Shown: positions 53,313-63,228, counted from the stretch's first letter. The stretch is 64,000 nucleotides of DNA from Chromobacterium piscinae (GCF_021129175.1 NZ_JAJOHV010000020.1:174239-238238); one strand, 5' to 3'. Numbers and translations are program-made. Notes: generated by a model not told the origin, from the sequence alone.

Positions 53313-53768
53313 ATGAACATCCAGGGAATCGACCATTTCACGATCCGCGCCGCCAACCTGGAAACCAGCGCGGCCTTCTATCAGCGGGTGCTGGGCCTGA
53401 GCGACGGCCCGCGCCCGGCATTCCGCTTTGCCGGCAAATGGCTGTACGCCGGCGGCCAACCGGTGCTGCACCTGGTGGCGGCAAACGCGGACAATGCCGA
53501 GCTGGAGGCCTATCTGGGCGGCCGCGCGGCCATCTCCGGCTCCGGCCGCGTCGACCACATCGCGCTGCGCGGGCAAAATCTGATGGACATGCAAATGCGG
53601 CTCCTGTCGCTGGGCCAGGACTTCCACGAGCGCGTGGTGCCGGAGCTGGGAGAACACCAGTTGTTCATCGACGACCCGGACGGCGTCAGGATAGAGCTGA
53701 TTTTCCCCTATTCTCCGGATAATCAAATGGCCGGCGAGCAATTGCCGCGACTGGACATCCAACACTGA
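53313..53768 (+). CDS. VOC-family (glyoxalase-like) metal-binding protein
   Basis: 151 residues from ATG 53313 with GGAGAG upstream. Two beta-alpha-beta-beta-beta units: GIDHFTIRAANLETSAAFYQ and later RVDHIALRGQNLMDMQMRLL. Candidate metal ligands: the His in each unit, HLVAAN, and the Glu in GVRIELIFPY. Dioxygenase, lyase or resistance functions are all possible. It starts 44 nt after nfsB and may be co-transcribed. Confidence 0.85.
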   Translation: MNIQGIDHFTIRAANLETSAAFYQRVLGLSDGPRPAFRFAGKWLYAGGQPVLHLVAANADNAELEAYLGGRAAISGSGRVDHIALRGQNLMDMQMRLLSLGQDFHERVVPELGEHQLFIDDPDGVRIELIFPYSPDNQMAGEQLPRLDIQH

Positions 53769-53789
53769 CGTCCCAGCCTCTCACCCGCG

Positions 53790-55169
53790 CTATCCCTCCA
53801 GCCCGCCGCCCAAAGACCGATACAACGCCGCCATGTTCTCCGCCTCGGCCAGGCTGGCGCTGATCCACTGCTGGCGCGCCGCCTGCGCCGTTCGCTGAGC
53901 CTCCAACAGGCTCAGATAGCCGTCCAGCCCTTGCCAATAACGCGCTTCCGCCAGCCGCAGCGAGGTTTCCGCGCTGGCGAGCGTCGCCTGCCGCGCCTGC
54001 GTCTCCTCAGCCAACGCCTGGCGCTGGCTCAAGGCGTCTGCCACTTCACGGAAGCCGTTCTGCAAAGCCTTCTCGTAAGCGGCCAGCGCCGCCAGCCGCT
54101 GCGCGTCTGCCTGGTCCACGCCGGCCCTGGCCGCGCCGCCGTCCAGCAAAGGCAAGCTGGCGTCCAGTGCCAAGCTAAACGCCCGCGCAGGCGCGTTCAG
54201 CAAGCCGGCCAACGTCACGCCGCTGAGCCCCGAGCTGGCGCTGAGGCCCAGCTTGGGCCACAGCCCCGCACGCGCGGCGTCGACATCCGCATGAGCAGCC
54301 CGCAGCAGATTTTCCGCCTGGCGGACGTCGGGCCGGCGCAGCAAGGCATCGGCCGGCGCGTCCACCGGCAGCGCCGCCAGCGTGTAAGGCTTGTCCACCA
54401 GCGCCGCCGGCAGCCGCGCCTCGTCAAGCTCCGCGCCGACCAGCAATTGCAGCGCCAGCTTGTCCCGCTCCGCCAGCCCCTGGTAACGGGCGACATCGGC
54501 CCGCGCCTGCTGCGCCACGGTATTCATCGAGCTGACGTCCAGCGCCGAAGCCGCGCCCAGGCGCAGCCGCTCGCGCGTCAGCGCCAGCGAGCGCTCGGCG
54601 CTTTGCTGCGTCGCCCGCGCCGCGGCCAGCTGGCTGCGGTCTGCGGCCAAGGTCAAATAAGCATGGGCTGTTTCCGCGATCAGGCTGACCCGCGCAGCCT
54701 GCGCGCCGGCCTCGCTGGCCAGATAGCGTCGCCATTGCGCGTCGCTCAGACTTCGCCCCCGGCCGAACAGATCCAGCTCGAACGCGCTGACGCCCAAACC
54801 CACGCTGACGCCGCGGCTGTCCACCGCCAACGACGGATCCCCGGCGCGGGTCAGCTGGCGGTTGGCGGTGCCCTGCAGCTGCACAGTCGGCAGCCGCGCC
54901 GCATCCTGTATCCGATATTGCGCCCGCGCCGCCTGGACATTGGCGACAGCCGTGCGCAAATCGCGGTTATTCGCCAGCGCCTGGGCGATGGTTTCGCGCA
55001 GGCCCTCGTCGACGAAGAAGCGCCGCCAAGCCACATCGGCCTGCCCGCCCTCCGCGTTCGCCGCAGGCCAATACGCCGGCACCGGCGCGGCGGGCCGTTG
55101 GTAATCCGGCTGCGGCGACGCGCAGCCAGCCAAAGCCGCGCTCATCAATAAGCAAAGCACTCGCTTCAT
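53790..55169 (-). CDS. Outer-membrane efflux lipoprotein (NodT/OprM family)
   Basis: 459 residues from MKRVLCLLMSAALAGC (lipobox). A longer frame continues upstream into the pump gene but is an artefact: the ATGA overlap with the pump stop marks the true start. Two TolC-like halves: helices such as VANVQAARAQYRIQDAARLP and SAERSLALTRERLRLGA, followed by ARYWQGLDGYLSLLEAQRTA in the second half. Forms the channel for the RND pump in the same operon. Confidence 0.92.
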   Translation of the reverse strand: MKRVLCLLMSAALAGCASPQPDYQRPAAPVPAYWPAANAEGGQADVAWRRFFVDEGLRETIAQALANNRDLRTAVANVQAARAQYRIQDAARLPTVQLQGTANRQLTRAGDPSLAVDSRGVSVGLGVSAFELDLFGRGRSLSDAQWRRYLASEAGAQAARVSLIAETAHAYLTLAADRSQLAAARATQQSAERSLALTRERLRLGAASALDVSSMNTVAQQARADVARYQGLAERDKLALQLLVGAELDEARLPAALVDKPYTLAALPVDAPADALLRRPDVRQAENLLRAAHADVDAARAGLWPKLGLSASSGLSGVTLAGLLNAPARAFSLALDASLPLLDGGAARAGVDQADAQRLAALAAYEKALQNGFREVADALSQRQALAEETQARQATLASAETSLRLAEARYWQGLDGYLSLLEAQRTAQAARQQWISASLAEAENMAALYRSLGGGLEG

Positions 55170-58100
55170 GGCCGCGCCTCCGCCAGCTTCAAATGCCGCC
55201 GCGCGACGCGGCCAGCCAAACCTCGTATCAATACATGCGCCAGCGGCACGAAAAACAGCGTCAGCAGCGTGGCGGATACCACCCCGCCCAGCACCGCCGC
55301 GCCGATGGCGTTCTGGCTGCCTGCGCCCGGCCCGCCGGCCCAGACCAGCGGCGCGACGCCGACGCCGAAGGCCAGCGAGGTCATCAAGATGGGCCGCAGC
55401 CGCTGCCGTGCGGCGGCCAGCGCCGCGCTCAGCGCATCGTCGCCGCGCCGTATCGCCGCCTCGGCGAACTCGATGATCAGGATGGCGTTCTTGGCCGACA
55501 GGCCTATCGTGGTCAGCAGGCCCACCTGGAAGTAGATATCGTTGGACAGGCCGCGCGCCATCACCGCCAGCACCGCGCCCAGCACGCCGAGCGGAATCGC
55601 CGTCATCACCGCGCAGGGCACCAGCCAGCTTTCGTACAGCGCCGCCAGGCACAGGAAGACGAACAGTATGGACACCGCGTACAACAACGGCGTCTGGCCG
55701 CTGGACAGCCGATCCTGATAAGACAGGCCGCTCCACTCGTACTGCGTGCCAGGCAGCTTGCCGGCTATCGCCTCCACCGCCCGCATCGCCTCGCCGGAAC
55801 TGACCCCGACGGCGGCCGAGCCCGACAGCGGCAGCGCCGGCAGACCGTTGTAGCGGTTCAGCTGCGCCGGGCCATATTCCCAGCGCGCGCGGGCGAAGGC
55901 GGAAAACGGCGTCATCGCGCCGTCCGCGCCGCGGACGAACCACAGGCCCAGATCCTCAGGCTTGGAACGATACGGCGCGTCGGCCTGCATCATCACTTTC
56001 TTCACCCGGCCGCGGTCGACAAAATCGTTGATGTAGCGCCCGCCCCAAGCCGCGCCCAGCGTGTCGGAGACGTTGGCCAGATCCAGCCCCAGCGCGGCAG
56101 CCTTGCTCTGGTCCACGTCCAGCCGCAGTTGCGGCTTGTCGTCGGCTGCGCCGGAGCGCACCGCGCTCAGCCTGTCGTCGCCCTGGGCCGCCTTCAGCAG
56201 CTGATCGCGCGCCTTGGCGAGATGCTCGCGGCCCAGGCCCGACGCGTCCTGCAGCCAGAATTCGAAACCATTGGTCTGGCCCAGCCCGCCGATAGGCGGC
56301 AACACCATGCCGAACACCTCGGCGTCCCGCTGCGAAGCCAGCGCGGCGGTGGCGCGGTCGGCTATCGCCTGGGCGCTGTTCTGCTGGCCGCGCCGCTGCG
56401 ACCAGTCCTTCAACGCGACAAAGGCCATGCCGGCGTTCTGGCCGGAGCCGCCGAAGCTGAAGCCGGACAGCATGTACACCGACTCGACATTGGCCTTCTC
56501 GGTCTCCAGGAAATGCTTCTCCACCGCGTGCGCCACCTTGTCGGCGCGCTCATGGGTGGCGCCGGTCGGCAACGTGAACTGCGCCATCACCGTGCCCTGG
56601 TCTTCATCCGGGATGAAGGCCGTCGGCAGCTGCGGATACAGCGCGGCCAGTCCGGCGATCAGCGCCAGGTAAACCAGGCCGCCGCGCATGGGACGGCGCA
56701 GCCAGCTTGGCAGCCAGCGGCCGGCATAGGCCGACTGCAGGCGGAAAAAACGGCGCTCGAACGCAGCCAAAGGGCCGCTATCCGATGGCTTTTCCGGCCG
56801 CAGCAGCGTTGCGCACAAGGCCGGCGTCAGCGTCAGCGCGGTCAGCACCGACAGCGCCATCGCCGCGACGATGGTGATCGAGAACTGGCGGTAGATGACG
56901 CCGACCGAGCCGCCGAAGAAGGCCATCGGCAAGAACACCGCCCCCAGCACCAGGCCGATGCCAACCAGCGCGCCGCCGATCTCGCCCATCGAGCGCACGG
57001 TGGCCGTATGCGCGTCCACGCCTTGCTCGTGCATCACCCGCTCGACGTTTTCCACCACCACGATGGCGTCGTCCACCAGCAGGCCGATGGCCAGCACCAT
57101 GCCGAACAGCGTCAGCGTGTTGATGCCGAAGCCAGCCGCCGCCAACACCCCGAAGGTACCCAGCAGCACCACCGGCACTGTCAGCGCCGGAATCAGCGTC
57201 GCGCGCCAGTTGCTCAGGAACACGTACATAACCAGCACCACCAGCGCCACGGCTTCCAGCAGTGTTTCCATCACCGCGCGTATCGATAGCCGGACGAAAT
57301 GGGTGGTGTCCTCCGGATAAGCGACGCGGATGCCGGGCGGGAAGTTGCGCTGCAGCTCGGCGACGCGCGTCTTCACCGCCTCTGCGGTGGCCAGCGCGTT
57401 GGCGCCCGGCGCCAGCATCACCGCCAGGCCGGAGGCAGGATGACCATTCAGCCGCGAGCTGCTGCTGTAATCCTCCTGTCCCAGTTCCACCCTCGCCACG
57501 TCGCCCAGCCGCACCGCGCCACCATCCGGCAGCGCCTTGACCACGATGCCGCGAAACTGCTCCGGCGTGGACAAGCGCGACCAGGCCGTCACCATCGCGT
57601 TCAGTTGCTGGCCCGGCGGCGACGGCAAGGCGCCCAGCTCGCCGACCGAGACTTCGGTGTTCTGCTTGGAGATGGCGGCGCTGACGTCGGAGGGGATCAG
57701 GCCGTAGCTGTTGAGTTTGTGCGGGTCCAGCCATATCCGCATCGCGTATGGCGCGCCAAAGGCACGCACCGAACCGACGCCGTCCACCCGGCTAAGCGGG
57801 TCCTGCACATTGCTGGCCAGCCAGTCGGCGATATCGGTATCGCTGCGTTGGCCGCTGACATCGTAGAAGGAGGCGATCAGCAGGAAGTCGCCCTGCATCT
57901 TCTGCACCGACAGGCCGTTCTGCTGCACCTGCTGCGGCAGCCGCGCCAGCATCTGGCTGACCTTGTTCTGCACCTGCACCTGAGCGGTATCAGCGTTGGC
58001 GCCCTGGCGGAAAGTCAACATGATCTCGGCCTGGCCGGACGAAGAGCTGGTGGAACTGAAGTACATCAGATTGTCCAGGCCCTTCAGTTCCTGCTCCAGC

Positions 58101-58294
58101 ACCTGGATCACGCTGGTCTCCACCACCTGGGCGGACGCGCCGGGGTAGCTGGCGCTGACCATCACCGTGGGTGGGGCGATGTCCGGATACTGCGACACCG
58201 GCAGCGCGCGCAAGGCGAACAGGCCGGCTAGCATGATGACGATGGCCAGTACCCAGGCGAACACCGGGCGGTCTATAAAGAAACGCGCCAGCAT
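55166..58294 (-). CDS. RND efflux pump, inner-membrane permease (HAE1/AcrB-type)
   Basis: 1042 residues. Starts LARFFIDRPVFAWVLAIVIM. Proton-relay aspartates in IGLLVDDAIVVVENVERVMH, the porter region SASYPGASAQVVETSVIQVL, and the late signature SLAFGVGVAPLVWAGGPGAG. Drug exporter of the AcrB/MexB group, substrate range unknown. Starts 3 nt after the adaptor stop and overlaps the OM gene. No TetR/MarR-type regulator is adjacent. Confidence 0.94.
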   Translation of the reverse strand: MLARFFIDRPVFAWVLAIVIMLAGLFALRALPVSQYPDIAPPTVMVSASYPGASAQVVETSVIQVLEQELKGLDNLMYFSSTSSSSGQAEIMLTFRQGANADTAQVQVQNKVSQMLARLPQQVQQNGLSVQKMQGDFLLIASFYDVSGQRSDTDIADWLASNVQDPLSRVDGVGSVRAFGAPYAMRIWLDPHKLNSYGLIPSDVSAAISKQNTEVSVGELGALPSPPGQQLNAMVTAWSRLSTPEQFRGIVVKALPDGGAVRLGDVARVELGQEDYSSSSRLNGHPASGLAVMLAPGANALATAEAVKTRVAELQRNFPPGIRVAYPEDTTHFVRLSIRAVMETLLEAVALVVLVMYVFLSNWRATLIPALTVPVVLLGTFGVLAAAGFGINTLTLFGMVLAIGLLVDDAIVVVENVERVMHEQGVDAHTATVRSMGEIGGALVGIGLVLGAVFLPMAFFGGSVGVIYRQFSITIVAAMALSVLTALTLTPALCATLLRPEKPSDSGPLAAFERRFFRLQSAYAGRWLPSWLRRPMRGGLVYLALIAGLAALYPQLPTAFIPDEDQGTVMAQFTLPTGATHERADKVAHAVEKHFLETEKANVESVYMLSGFSFGGSGQNAGMAFVALKDWSQRRGQQNSAQAIADRATAALASQRDAEVFGMVLPPIGGLGQTNGFEFWLQDASGLGREHLAKARDQLLKAAQGDDRLSAVRSGAADDKPQLRLDVDQSKAAALGLDLANVSDTLGAAWGGRYINDFVDRGRVKKVMMQADAPYRSKPEDLGLWFVRGADGAMTPFSAFARARWEYGPAQLNRYNGLPALPLSGSAAVGVSSGEAMRAVEAIAGKLPGTQYEWSGLSYQDRLSSGQTPLLYAVSILFVFLCLAALYESWLVPCAVMTAIPLGVLGAVLAVMARGLSNDIYFQVGLLTTIGLSAKNAILIIEFAEAAIRRGDDALSAALAAARQRLRPILMTSLAFGVGVAPLVWAGGPGAGSQNAIGAAVLGGVVSATLLTLFFVPLAHVLIRGLAGRVARRHLKLAEARP

Positions 58295-58297
58295 CGC

Positions 58298-59434
58298 TCA
58301 GTTCCTCCCGGCCTGGACCGGCAAGGCCACCGGCGTCGCCGCCTCGCCCGGGCGGGCGCGCTGCAGGCCGTCGACGATCAGCCTGTCGCCGGCTTTCAAT
58401 CCTGTGGTCACCAGCCAGTAAGCGCCGTGGGCGCCCTCGGTCGTCAATACCCGCTGCTCCACTTTGTCGCCGGCGCCCAGCACCAGCGCGGTGGCACGGC
58501 CCTTGTCGTCGCGCGCCACGCCCTGCTGCGGCGCCAACACTGCCTGGCGGCGCACGCCCTGCTCCAGCTCGGCGCGCACATACATGCCGGGCAGCAGCAG
58601 GCCTTCGGGGTTGGGGAATTCGGCGCGAAGCGTCACCGCGCCGGACACGCGGTCGACGTTCAGTTCGGTGAAGCGCAGCTTGCCGGGATGCCGGTACGGC
58701 GCGCCGTCCTCCAGCTTCAGCGTCGCGGCCGCGCCGGCGGGCTGAAGCTCTCCATCTGCCTGCCGGCGCTTGAAGGCCAGCAGGTCCTGACTGGACTGGA
58801 CGATGTCGACGTACATCGGGTCGAGCTGCTGGATGGTGGCCAGCGCCGCGCTCTGGCCAGCAGTGAGCAGCGCGCCCTCGCTGACGGCGGAGCGGCCGAT
58901 GCGGCCGGAAATCGGCGCCAGCACGCGGGTGCGCGACAGATCCACCCTGGCCGCCGCCACCGCCGCCTCGCCGGCCTTTACCGCCGCCAGGCCCTTGCGG
59001 TAGTCGGCGGCCGCCTCTTCGCGCTCCTGACGGCTGACGCCGTCTATCTTGGCCAATTCGGCATAGCGTTCGGCGCGTCCCTTCAGGCTGCCCAACGCGG
59101 CGCGGGCGGATGCCAGCGTCGCCTCGGCCTGCTGCAAGGCCGCCTGATAGCCGGCCGGATCGATCTGGTACAGCAGATCGCCGGCCTTGACCAGACTGCC
59201 CTCGGTGAAATGCCGTTTCAGCACGATGCCGTTAACCTGCGGCCTGACTTCGGCACTGCGGAAGGCCACGGTGCGGCCGGCTAGCTCGGCCCGTATCGCC
59301 ACATCCTTCGCCTCCAGCTTCACCACCCCTACCTCGGGCGGCTTGCCTGCCTCCGGCGCCATTTCCGTTCCCTTGCAGCCGGCCAAGCCCGCCGCAATCG
59401 CAACAACCGTCAATATCCGCATATTCCTGTGCAT
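58298..59434 (-). CDS. RND efflux membrane-fusion (adaptor) protein
   Basis: About 378 residues from MHRNMRILTVVAIAAGLAGC (lipobox cysteine at ~20); MRILT 12 nt later is an alternative, and longer frames lack a signal peptide. Lipoyl/barrel pieces: VGVVKLEAKDVAIRAELAGR, LVKAGDLLYQIDPAGYQAAL and hairpin RAALGSLKGRAERYAELAKI, then VLAPISGRIGRSAVSEGALL. First gene of the efflux operon, divergent from fepB across a region containing a Fur box. Confidence 0.92.
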   Translation of the reverse strand: MHRNMRILTVVAIAAGLAGCKGTEMAPEAGKPPEVGVVKLEAKDVAIRAELAGRTVAFRSAEVRPQVNGIVLKRHFTEGSLVKAGDLLYQIDPAGYQAALQQAEATLASARAALGSLKGRAERYAELAKIDGVSRQEREEAAADYRKGLAAVKAGEAAVAAARVDLSRTRVLAPISGRIGRSAVSEGALLTAGQSAALATIQQLDPMYVDIVQSSQDLLAFKRRQADGELQPAGAAATLKLEDGAPYRHPGKLRFTELNVDRVSGAVTLRAEFPNPEGLLLPGMYVRAELEQGVRRQAVLAPQQGVARDDKGRATALVLGAGDKVEQRVLTTEGAHGAYWLVTTGLKAGDRLIVDGLQRARPGEAATPVALPVQAGRN

Positions 59435-59655
59435 TCCGGCCGCGAAAGCGGGAACCATCAACCCCATCAGATGCGCGCGCGGACGCATGCCGTCATCGAA
59501 AAGCGGGCTTGGCGGCTCTCGCTCCGGGCTCAATCGAGTCCAGTGTCCAAGCAGCGGCCGGGCACGGGCGAAGCGCCCGCCGCGCGTCCGCCGCTCGCAT
59601 GAGCTTGCAGGCGGATTCCCCGAATTGAGACGGGAATCTTGGCATGGGCGACAAT

Positions 59656-59674
59656 GTTAATGATAATACTTATC
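59656..59674. promoter_or_regulatory. Fur box upstream of fepB
   Basis: GTTAATGATAATACTTATC agrees with the 19-bp Fur consensus at 16 positions by my count. It lies ~50 bp before the fepB start, in the gap shared with the efflux operon promoter. Confidence 0.85.
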
Positions 59675-59722
59675 ACTTGCAATAAAATCGCCGAACGCTC
59701 TTGAATGCAAAGGAAACACTCC

Positions 59723-60724
59723 ATGCAGCTCCCCCACGCCACGCGCCGCGGCGCGCTGCGCCTGGCCGCCGCAGCCGGCCTCGCCGCATTGCTCTCTGCC
59801 TGCGACGCCCCAGCCCAATCCGATGGCGCAGCCGCCGCCTCGGCTGGTTGGCCGCGCACGCTGGACACGCCCAAGGGCAAGGTGACGCTGGACAAAATGC
59901 CGCAGCGCATCGTCTCCACCAGCGTGACGCTGACCGGCACCCTGCTCGCCATCCACGCGCCGGTGGTCGCCAGCGGCGGCAGCGCCGCCCATTCCAAGGT
60001 GACGGACGACCAGGGCTTCTTCACCCAGTGGAGCTCGGTGGCCAAGCAACGCGGCGTGACGCCGCTGTACCAGGGCGAACCCAATGCCGAGGCCATCATC
60101 GCCGCCCAACCAGACCTGATCGTGATGGCCGGCACCGGCGGCGACTCCGCGCTGAAGCTGTACGAGCAGCTGAGCCAGATGGCTCCGACCCTGGTGGTGA
60201 ATTACGACGATAAGAGCTGGCAGGAACTGGCGATGCTGCTGGGCCGAGCCGCCGGCCGCGAAGCCGACGCCCGCGCCGCCATCGCCGATTTCGACGCCGA
60301 GGCGGCGAAACTGAAGGCGGCGCTGAAGCTGCCGCCGCAACCGACGGCGGCGCTGGTTTATTACGAAGACGGCTCCGGCGCCAATCTGTGGACGCCGCAA
60401 TCGGCGCAGGGCAAGCTGCTGCAGTCGCTGGGCTTTGAATTGGCCACCGCGCCGGACAGCGTCAAAGGCAATACCAGCATGGGCGTGCGCCACGACATCA
60501 TCCAACTGACCGGCGAGAAGTTCGCCGATGGCCTGCAAGGCAAGTCGATGATCCTGTTCAACGCCGATCAGGGCCAGGTGCCGCAGGTGCTGGCCAATCC
60601 CTTCCTGGCCGGCAATCCGGCAGTGAAGGCCAGGCAGGTGTACGCCGCCGGTCTGGACACCTTCCGTCTGGACTACTACAGCGCGCGCAATCTGCTGGCG
60701 CGGCTGCGCAAGCAGTTCGGCTGA
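59723..60724 (+). CDS. fepB: FepB-like ferric-siderophore periplasmic binding protein
   Basis: About 333 residues from ATG 59723 (AAAGGA upstream). Signal peptide with RRGALRLAAAAGLAALLSAC, a lipobox-like end. The domain follows FepB: WPRTLDTPKGKVTLDKMPQR and IVSTSVTLTGTLLAIHAPVV, then IIAAQPDLIVMAGTGGDSAL and the C-terminal LDTFRLDYYSARNLL. Delivers a ferric catecholate siderophore to FepDG. A Fur box lies upstream. No enterobactin synthesis genes are in the window. Confidence 0.92.
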   Translation: MQLPHATRRGALRLAAAAGLAALLSACDAPAQSDGAAAASAGWPRTLDTPKGKVTLDKMPQRIVSTSVTLTGTLLAIHAPVVASGGSAAHSKVTDDQGFFTQWSSVAKQRGVTPLYQGEPNAEAIIAAQPDLIVMAGTGGDSALKLYEQLSQMAPTLVVNYDDKSWQELAMLLGRAAGREADARAAIADFDAEAAKLKAALKLPPQPTAALVYYEDGSGANLWTPQSAQGKLLQSLGFELATAPDSVKGNTSMGVRHDIIQLTGEKFADGLQGKSMILFNADQGQVPQVLANPFLAGNPAVKARQVYAAGLDTFRLDYYSARNLLARLRKQFG

Positions 60725-60746
60725 AAACCGCCCGAGCGGCGACAAT

Positions 60747-60774
60747 AAAAAAGCGGACCGAAGTCCGCTTTTTT
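60747..60774. terminator. Rho-independent terminator between fepB and entS
   Basis: AAAAAAGCGGAC-CGAA-GTCCGCTTTTTT, perfect and symmetric, serving both convergent genes. Confidence 0.9.
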
Positions 60775-60794
60775 CATGGTTCGCCGCGCGAAGC

Positions 60795-62069
60795 TCAAGA
60801 CCCCGCCGGCTGCTCCGCCGGTTCGCCTTCGGCCTGCTCCGGCTTGCCGCCGGAAAGACGGCGCAAGGAGCCGAAACCCGCGCACATCAGCAGGCCGGCC
60901 GCCGCCGCGCCGGCGCCGAACCAGGCCACCGCCATCAGCGGCGCCAGTGCCCGCGCCAGCGCGCCCAGACCCAGCGCGCCCAGGCTGTCGCCCACCACGT
61001 CCTGGGCGTTCCACAGACTGTTGACGCGGCCCAGAAGGTGGTCCGGCGTCTGGCCCTGCACCAGCGTGAACTGCAGCAGCGAGGCGATGGAGCCCAGATA
61101 GCCCAGCACCACCAGCGCCGCCAGGCCGTAGGCCAGATGGGTGAAAGCGCCCAAGGACGCGATGGCCAGCGACGAGGCGGTCACGCAAGCCAGCATCATC
61201 GCGCCGGGACGGCTCAACCCGCCCACCCAGCCGCTGGTGAAAGCGCCCAGCATCGCGCCCAGCGGCACCGCCGAATACATCAGGCCCACTTCGAACGCGC
61301 CGCCGCCGTAGCCGTCCTCGGCCAGCGACGGATACAGCACCCGCACCGCGCTCAGCAACGTCTGCAGCGTGCCCACCGCCACCACCGCGCCGACCACCTT
61401 GTTCTGCCACAGGAATTCAAAGCCTTCCATCAAGGACCGCAGCGGATGGGATGGCTCAGCGTTTTGCGGCTTCAGCGAAGGCAGACGGGTCAGCGGAATC
61501 AGGGTGGCCAGCGTGCCGATGCCGGCCAGCAGGTAGTTCCAGTTGACGCCGGCGGCGGTGATGATCAGGCCGCCCAGCAATGGCGACAGCACCGCGCCGA
61601 AGCGCACGGTCAGCATGCTCAGCGCGCCGGCGGCCGGCAGGTTCTCGCGGCCGACGATGACCGGAATCGACGCCATCAGCGAGGTGATGCCGATGCCGCT
61701 GAAGAAGCCGTCCCAGGTGGACACCACGTACAGCGCCGTCACCGACGGGTTGGTCATGAAGCCGTTCAAGGCCAGCGCCAGGAAGCCCAGGCCGCAGGAG
61801 GTGCGGCCCAGCAGGATCAGCCGGCGGCGGTCCATGCGGTCGGCCAGCACGCCGCCGCACATCAGGCCGGCGAACATGCCGATGCCGTCCAGCGCCATCG
61901 CCGCGCCCACCTGTAGCGTGGAGCCGGTGAGCTGATGGATCTGCACCGGCACCGCCACCATCAGGATGCCGAAGGCGAACACCGAGATCATCCGGGCGAT
62001 GAAGATGGAGCGGAAATGCGGATTGAGCCTGAGCAGGCTGAAGTCGACGAAGATGGGCGATTTTTTCAT
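60795..62069 (-). CDS. entS: EntS-like siderophore exporter (MFS)
   Basis: 424 residues from MKKSPIFVDFSLLRLNPHFR. Twelve spans with clear EntS-like blocks: VAVPVQIHQLTGSTLQVG, GMFAGLMCGGVLADRMDRRR, SIPVIVGRENLPAAGALSML, VRVLYPSLAEDGYG and QFTLVQGQTPDHLLGRVNSL. Exports enterobactin-type siderophore in E. coli. The order fepB-entS-fepD-fepG and the orientations match the E. coli locus. Confidence 0.9.
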   Translation of the reverse strand: MKKSPIFVDFSLLRLNPHFRSIFIARMISVFAFGILMVAVPVQIHQLTGSTLQVGAAMALDGIGMFAGLMCGGVLADRMDRRRLILLGRTSCGLGFLALALNGFMTNPSVTALYVVSTWDGFFSGIGITSLMASIPVIVGRENLPAAGALSMLTVRFGAVLSPLLGGLIITAAGVNWNYLLAGIGTLATLIPLTRLPSLKPQNAEPSHPLRSLMEGFEFLWQNKVVGAVVAVGTLQTLLSAVRVLYPSLAEDGYGGGAFEVGLMYSAVPLGAMLGAFTSGWVGGLSRPGAMMLACVTASSLAIASLGAFTHLAYGLAALVVLGYLGSIASLLQFTLVQGQTPDHLLGRVNSLWNAQDVVGDSLGALGLGALARALAPLMAVAWFGAGAAAAGLLMCAGFGSLRRLSGGKPEQAEGEPAEQPAGS

Positions 62070-62184
62070 GTTATCAACGCAGTGGTTCAAGAAGCGCGGC
62101 GCAGTGGCCGCGCGCGGAAAAAATTGACGGCGTCACGCCGCAGCGTGGTTTCTTCATGGAGTTTGCATGGTAACATTGCAGATT

Positions 62185-62203
62185 CGTATTAGGAATCATT
62201 TTC
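62185..62203. promoter_or_regulatory. Weak Fur box between entS and fepD
   Basis: CGTATTAGGAATCATTTTC, about 12 of 19 consensus positions. It sits in the divergent promoter region 9 bp before fepD, where a Fur site is expected from the E. coli arrangement. Confidence 0.55.
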
Positions 62204-62211
62204 ATTTAATC

Positions 62212-63228
62212 ATGCCTACTTGCCCTCATGCGGCCACGCGCCGACGGATGACGCTCTTGCTCGCCTGCCTGACGCTGCTTGCCGTCATATCCGTGCTGAG
62301 CCTGGCGCTGGGCGCCAAGCCGATTCCGCTCGCCACCGTCTGGGACAGCCTGCTGGGCCGCGCCGCCGGGCCTGACAGCGTGGTCGTATTGCAGGGGCGG
62401 CTGCCGCGCACGCTGTTGGGCCTGTTGGCCGGCGCGGCGCTGGGCTTGTCCGGCGCGCTGATCCAGGCGCTGACCCGCAATCCGCTCGCCGATCCCGGCA
62501 TACTCGGCGTCAACGCCGGCGCCAGCTTCGCGATGGTGCTGGGCGTCGCCTTCCTCGCCGTGGACAGCCAAGGCGGCTACATGGCCTGCGCGGCGGCGGG
62601 CGCGCTGTGCGCGACGCTGCTGGTCTACGTCGTGGGCGCGCGCGGCCGCCGCGCCGATCCGCTGCGCATCGTGCTGGCCGGTGTGGCCGTCGGCGCGGTG
62701 CTGATGGGCCTGTCCGCCGCCATCACCCTGCTCGACCCCATCGCCTTCAACCGGCTGCGCTACTGGAACGCCGGCACGCTGGACGTGCGCGACATGGCCG
62801 CCGTCGGCCTGGCCGCGCCCGCCATCCTAGCCGGCGGCCTGCTGGCGCTGCTGCTGGCCCGCCCGCTGAACGCGATGGGCCTGGGCAATGATCTGGCGGT
62901 CAGTCTAGGCGGCCGGCCGCTGCTGATCCAGGGCAGCGCGGTGGCCGCCGTCACCCTGCTGTCCGGCGCCAGCACCGCCGTCGCCGGGCCGATAGGCTTC
63001 GTCGGCCTGATGATTCCCCATGTCGCGCGCCGGCTAGGCGGCGCCGACCTTCGCTGGAGCCTGCCCTTCACCGCGCTGCTGGCGCCGATGCTGCTGCTGT
63101 CGTCCGACATCGCCGGCCGCTTGCTGACGCCGGGCGAGCTGCGCGTGTCCATCGTCACCGCCTTCATCGGCGCGCCGGCGCTGATCTGGCTGGCGCGCAG
63201 CCACGGCGGCGCGGGAGGCCGGGCATGA
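62212..63228 (+). CDS. fepD: FepD-like ferric-siderophore permease
   Basis: About 338 residues from ATG 62212 (MPTCPHAATRRRMTLLLACL). FecCD family: VLQGRLPRTLLGLLAGAALG, LIQALTRNPLADPGILGVNA, GPIGFVGLMIPHVARRLGG and LTPGELRVSIVTAFIGAPAL. Forms the inner-membrane channel with FepG. The stop overlaps fepG as ATGA. Confidence 0.92.
   Translation: MPTCPHAATRRRMTLLLACLTLLAVISVLSLALGAKPIPLATVWDSLLGRAAGPDSVVVLQGRLPRTLLGLLAGAALGLSGALIQALTRNPLADPGILGVNAGASFAMVLGVAFLAVDSQGGYMACAAAGALCATLLVYVVGARGRRADPLRIVLAGVAVGAVLMGLSAAITLLDPIAFNRLRYWNAGTLDVRDMAAVGLAAPAILAGGLLALLLARPLNAMGLGNDLAVSLGGRPLLIQGSAVAAVTLLSGASTAVAGPIGFVGLMIPHVARRLGGADLRWSLPFTALLAPMLLLSSDIAGRLLTPGELRVSIVTAFIGAPALIWLARSHGGAGGRA

Noticed and set aside
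53790..55943. 717-residue reading of the outer-membrane efflux gene
   Set aside because: The first ~258 residues run antiphase through the pump gene and are R/G-rich; the lipobox start at 55169 with ATGA overlap is the real one.
55193..57289. 698-residue plus-strand frame opposite the RND pump
   Set aside because: Shadow frame; Q/R/H-rich low-complexity translation, while the minus strand carries an unmistakable AcrB-type protein.
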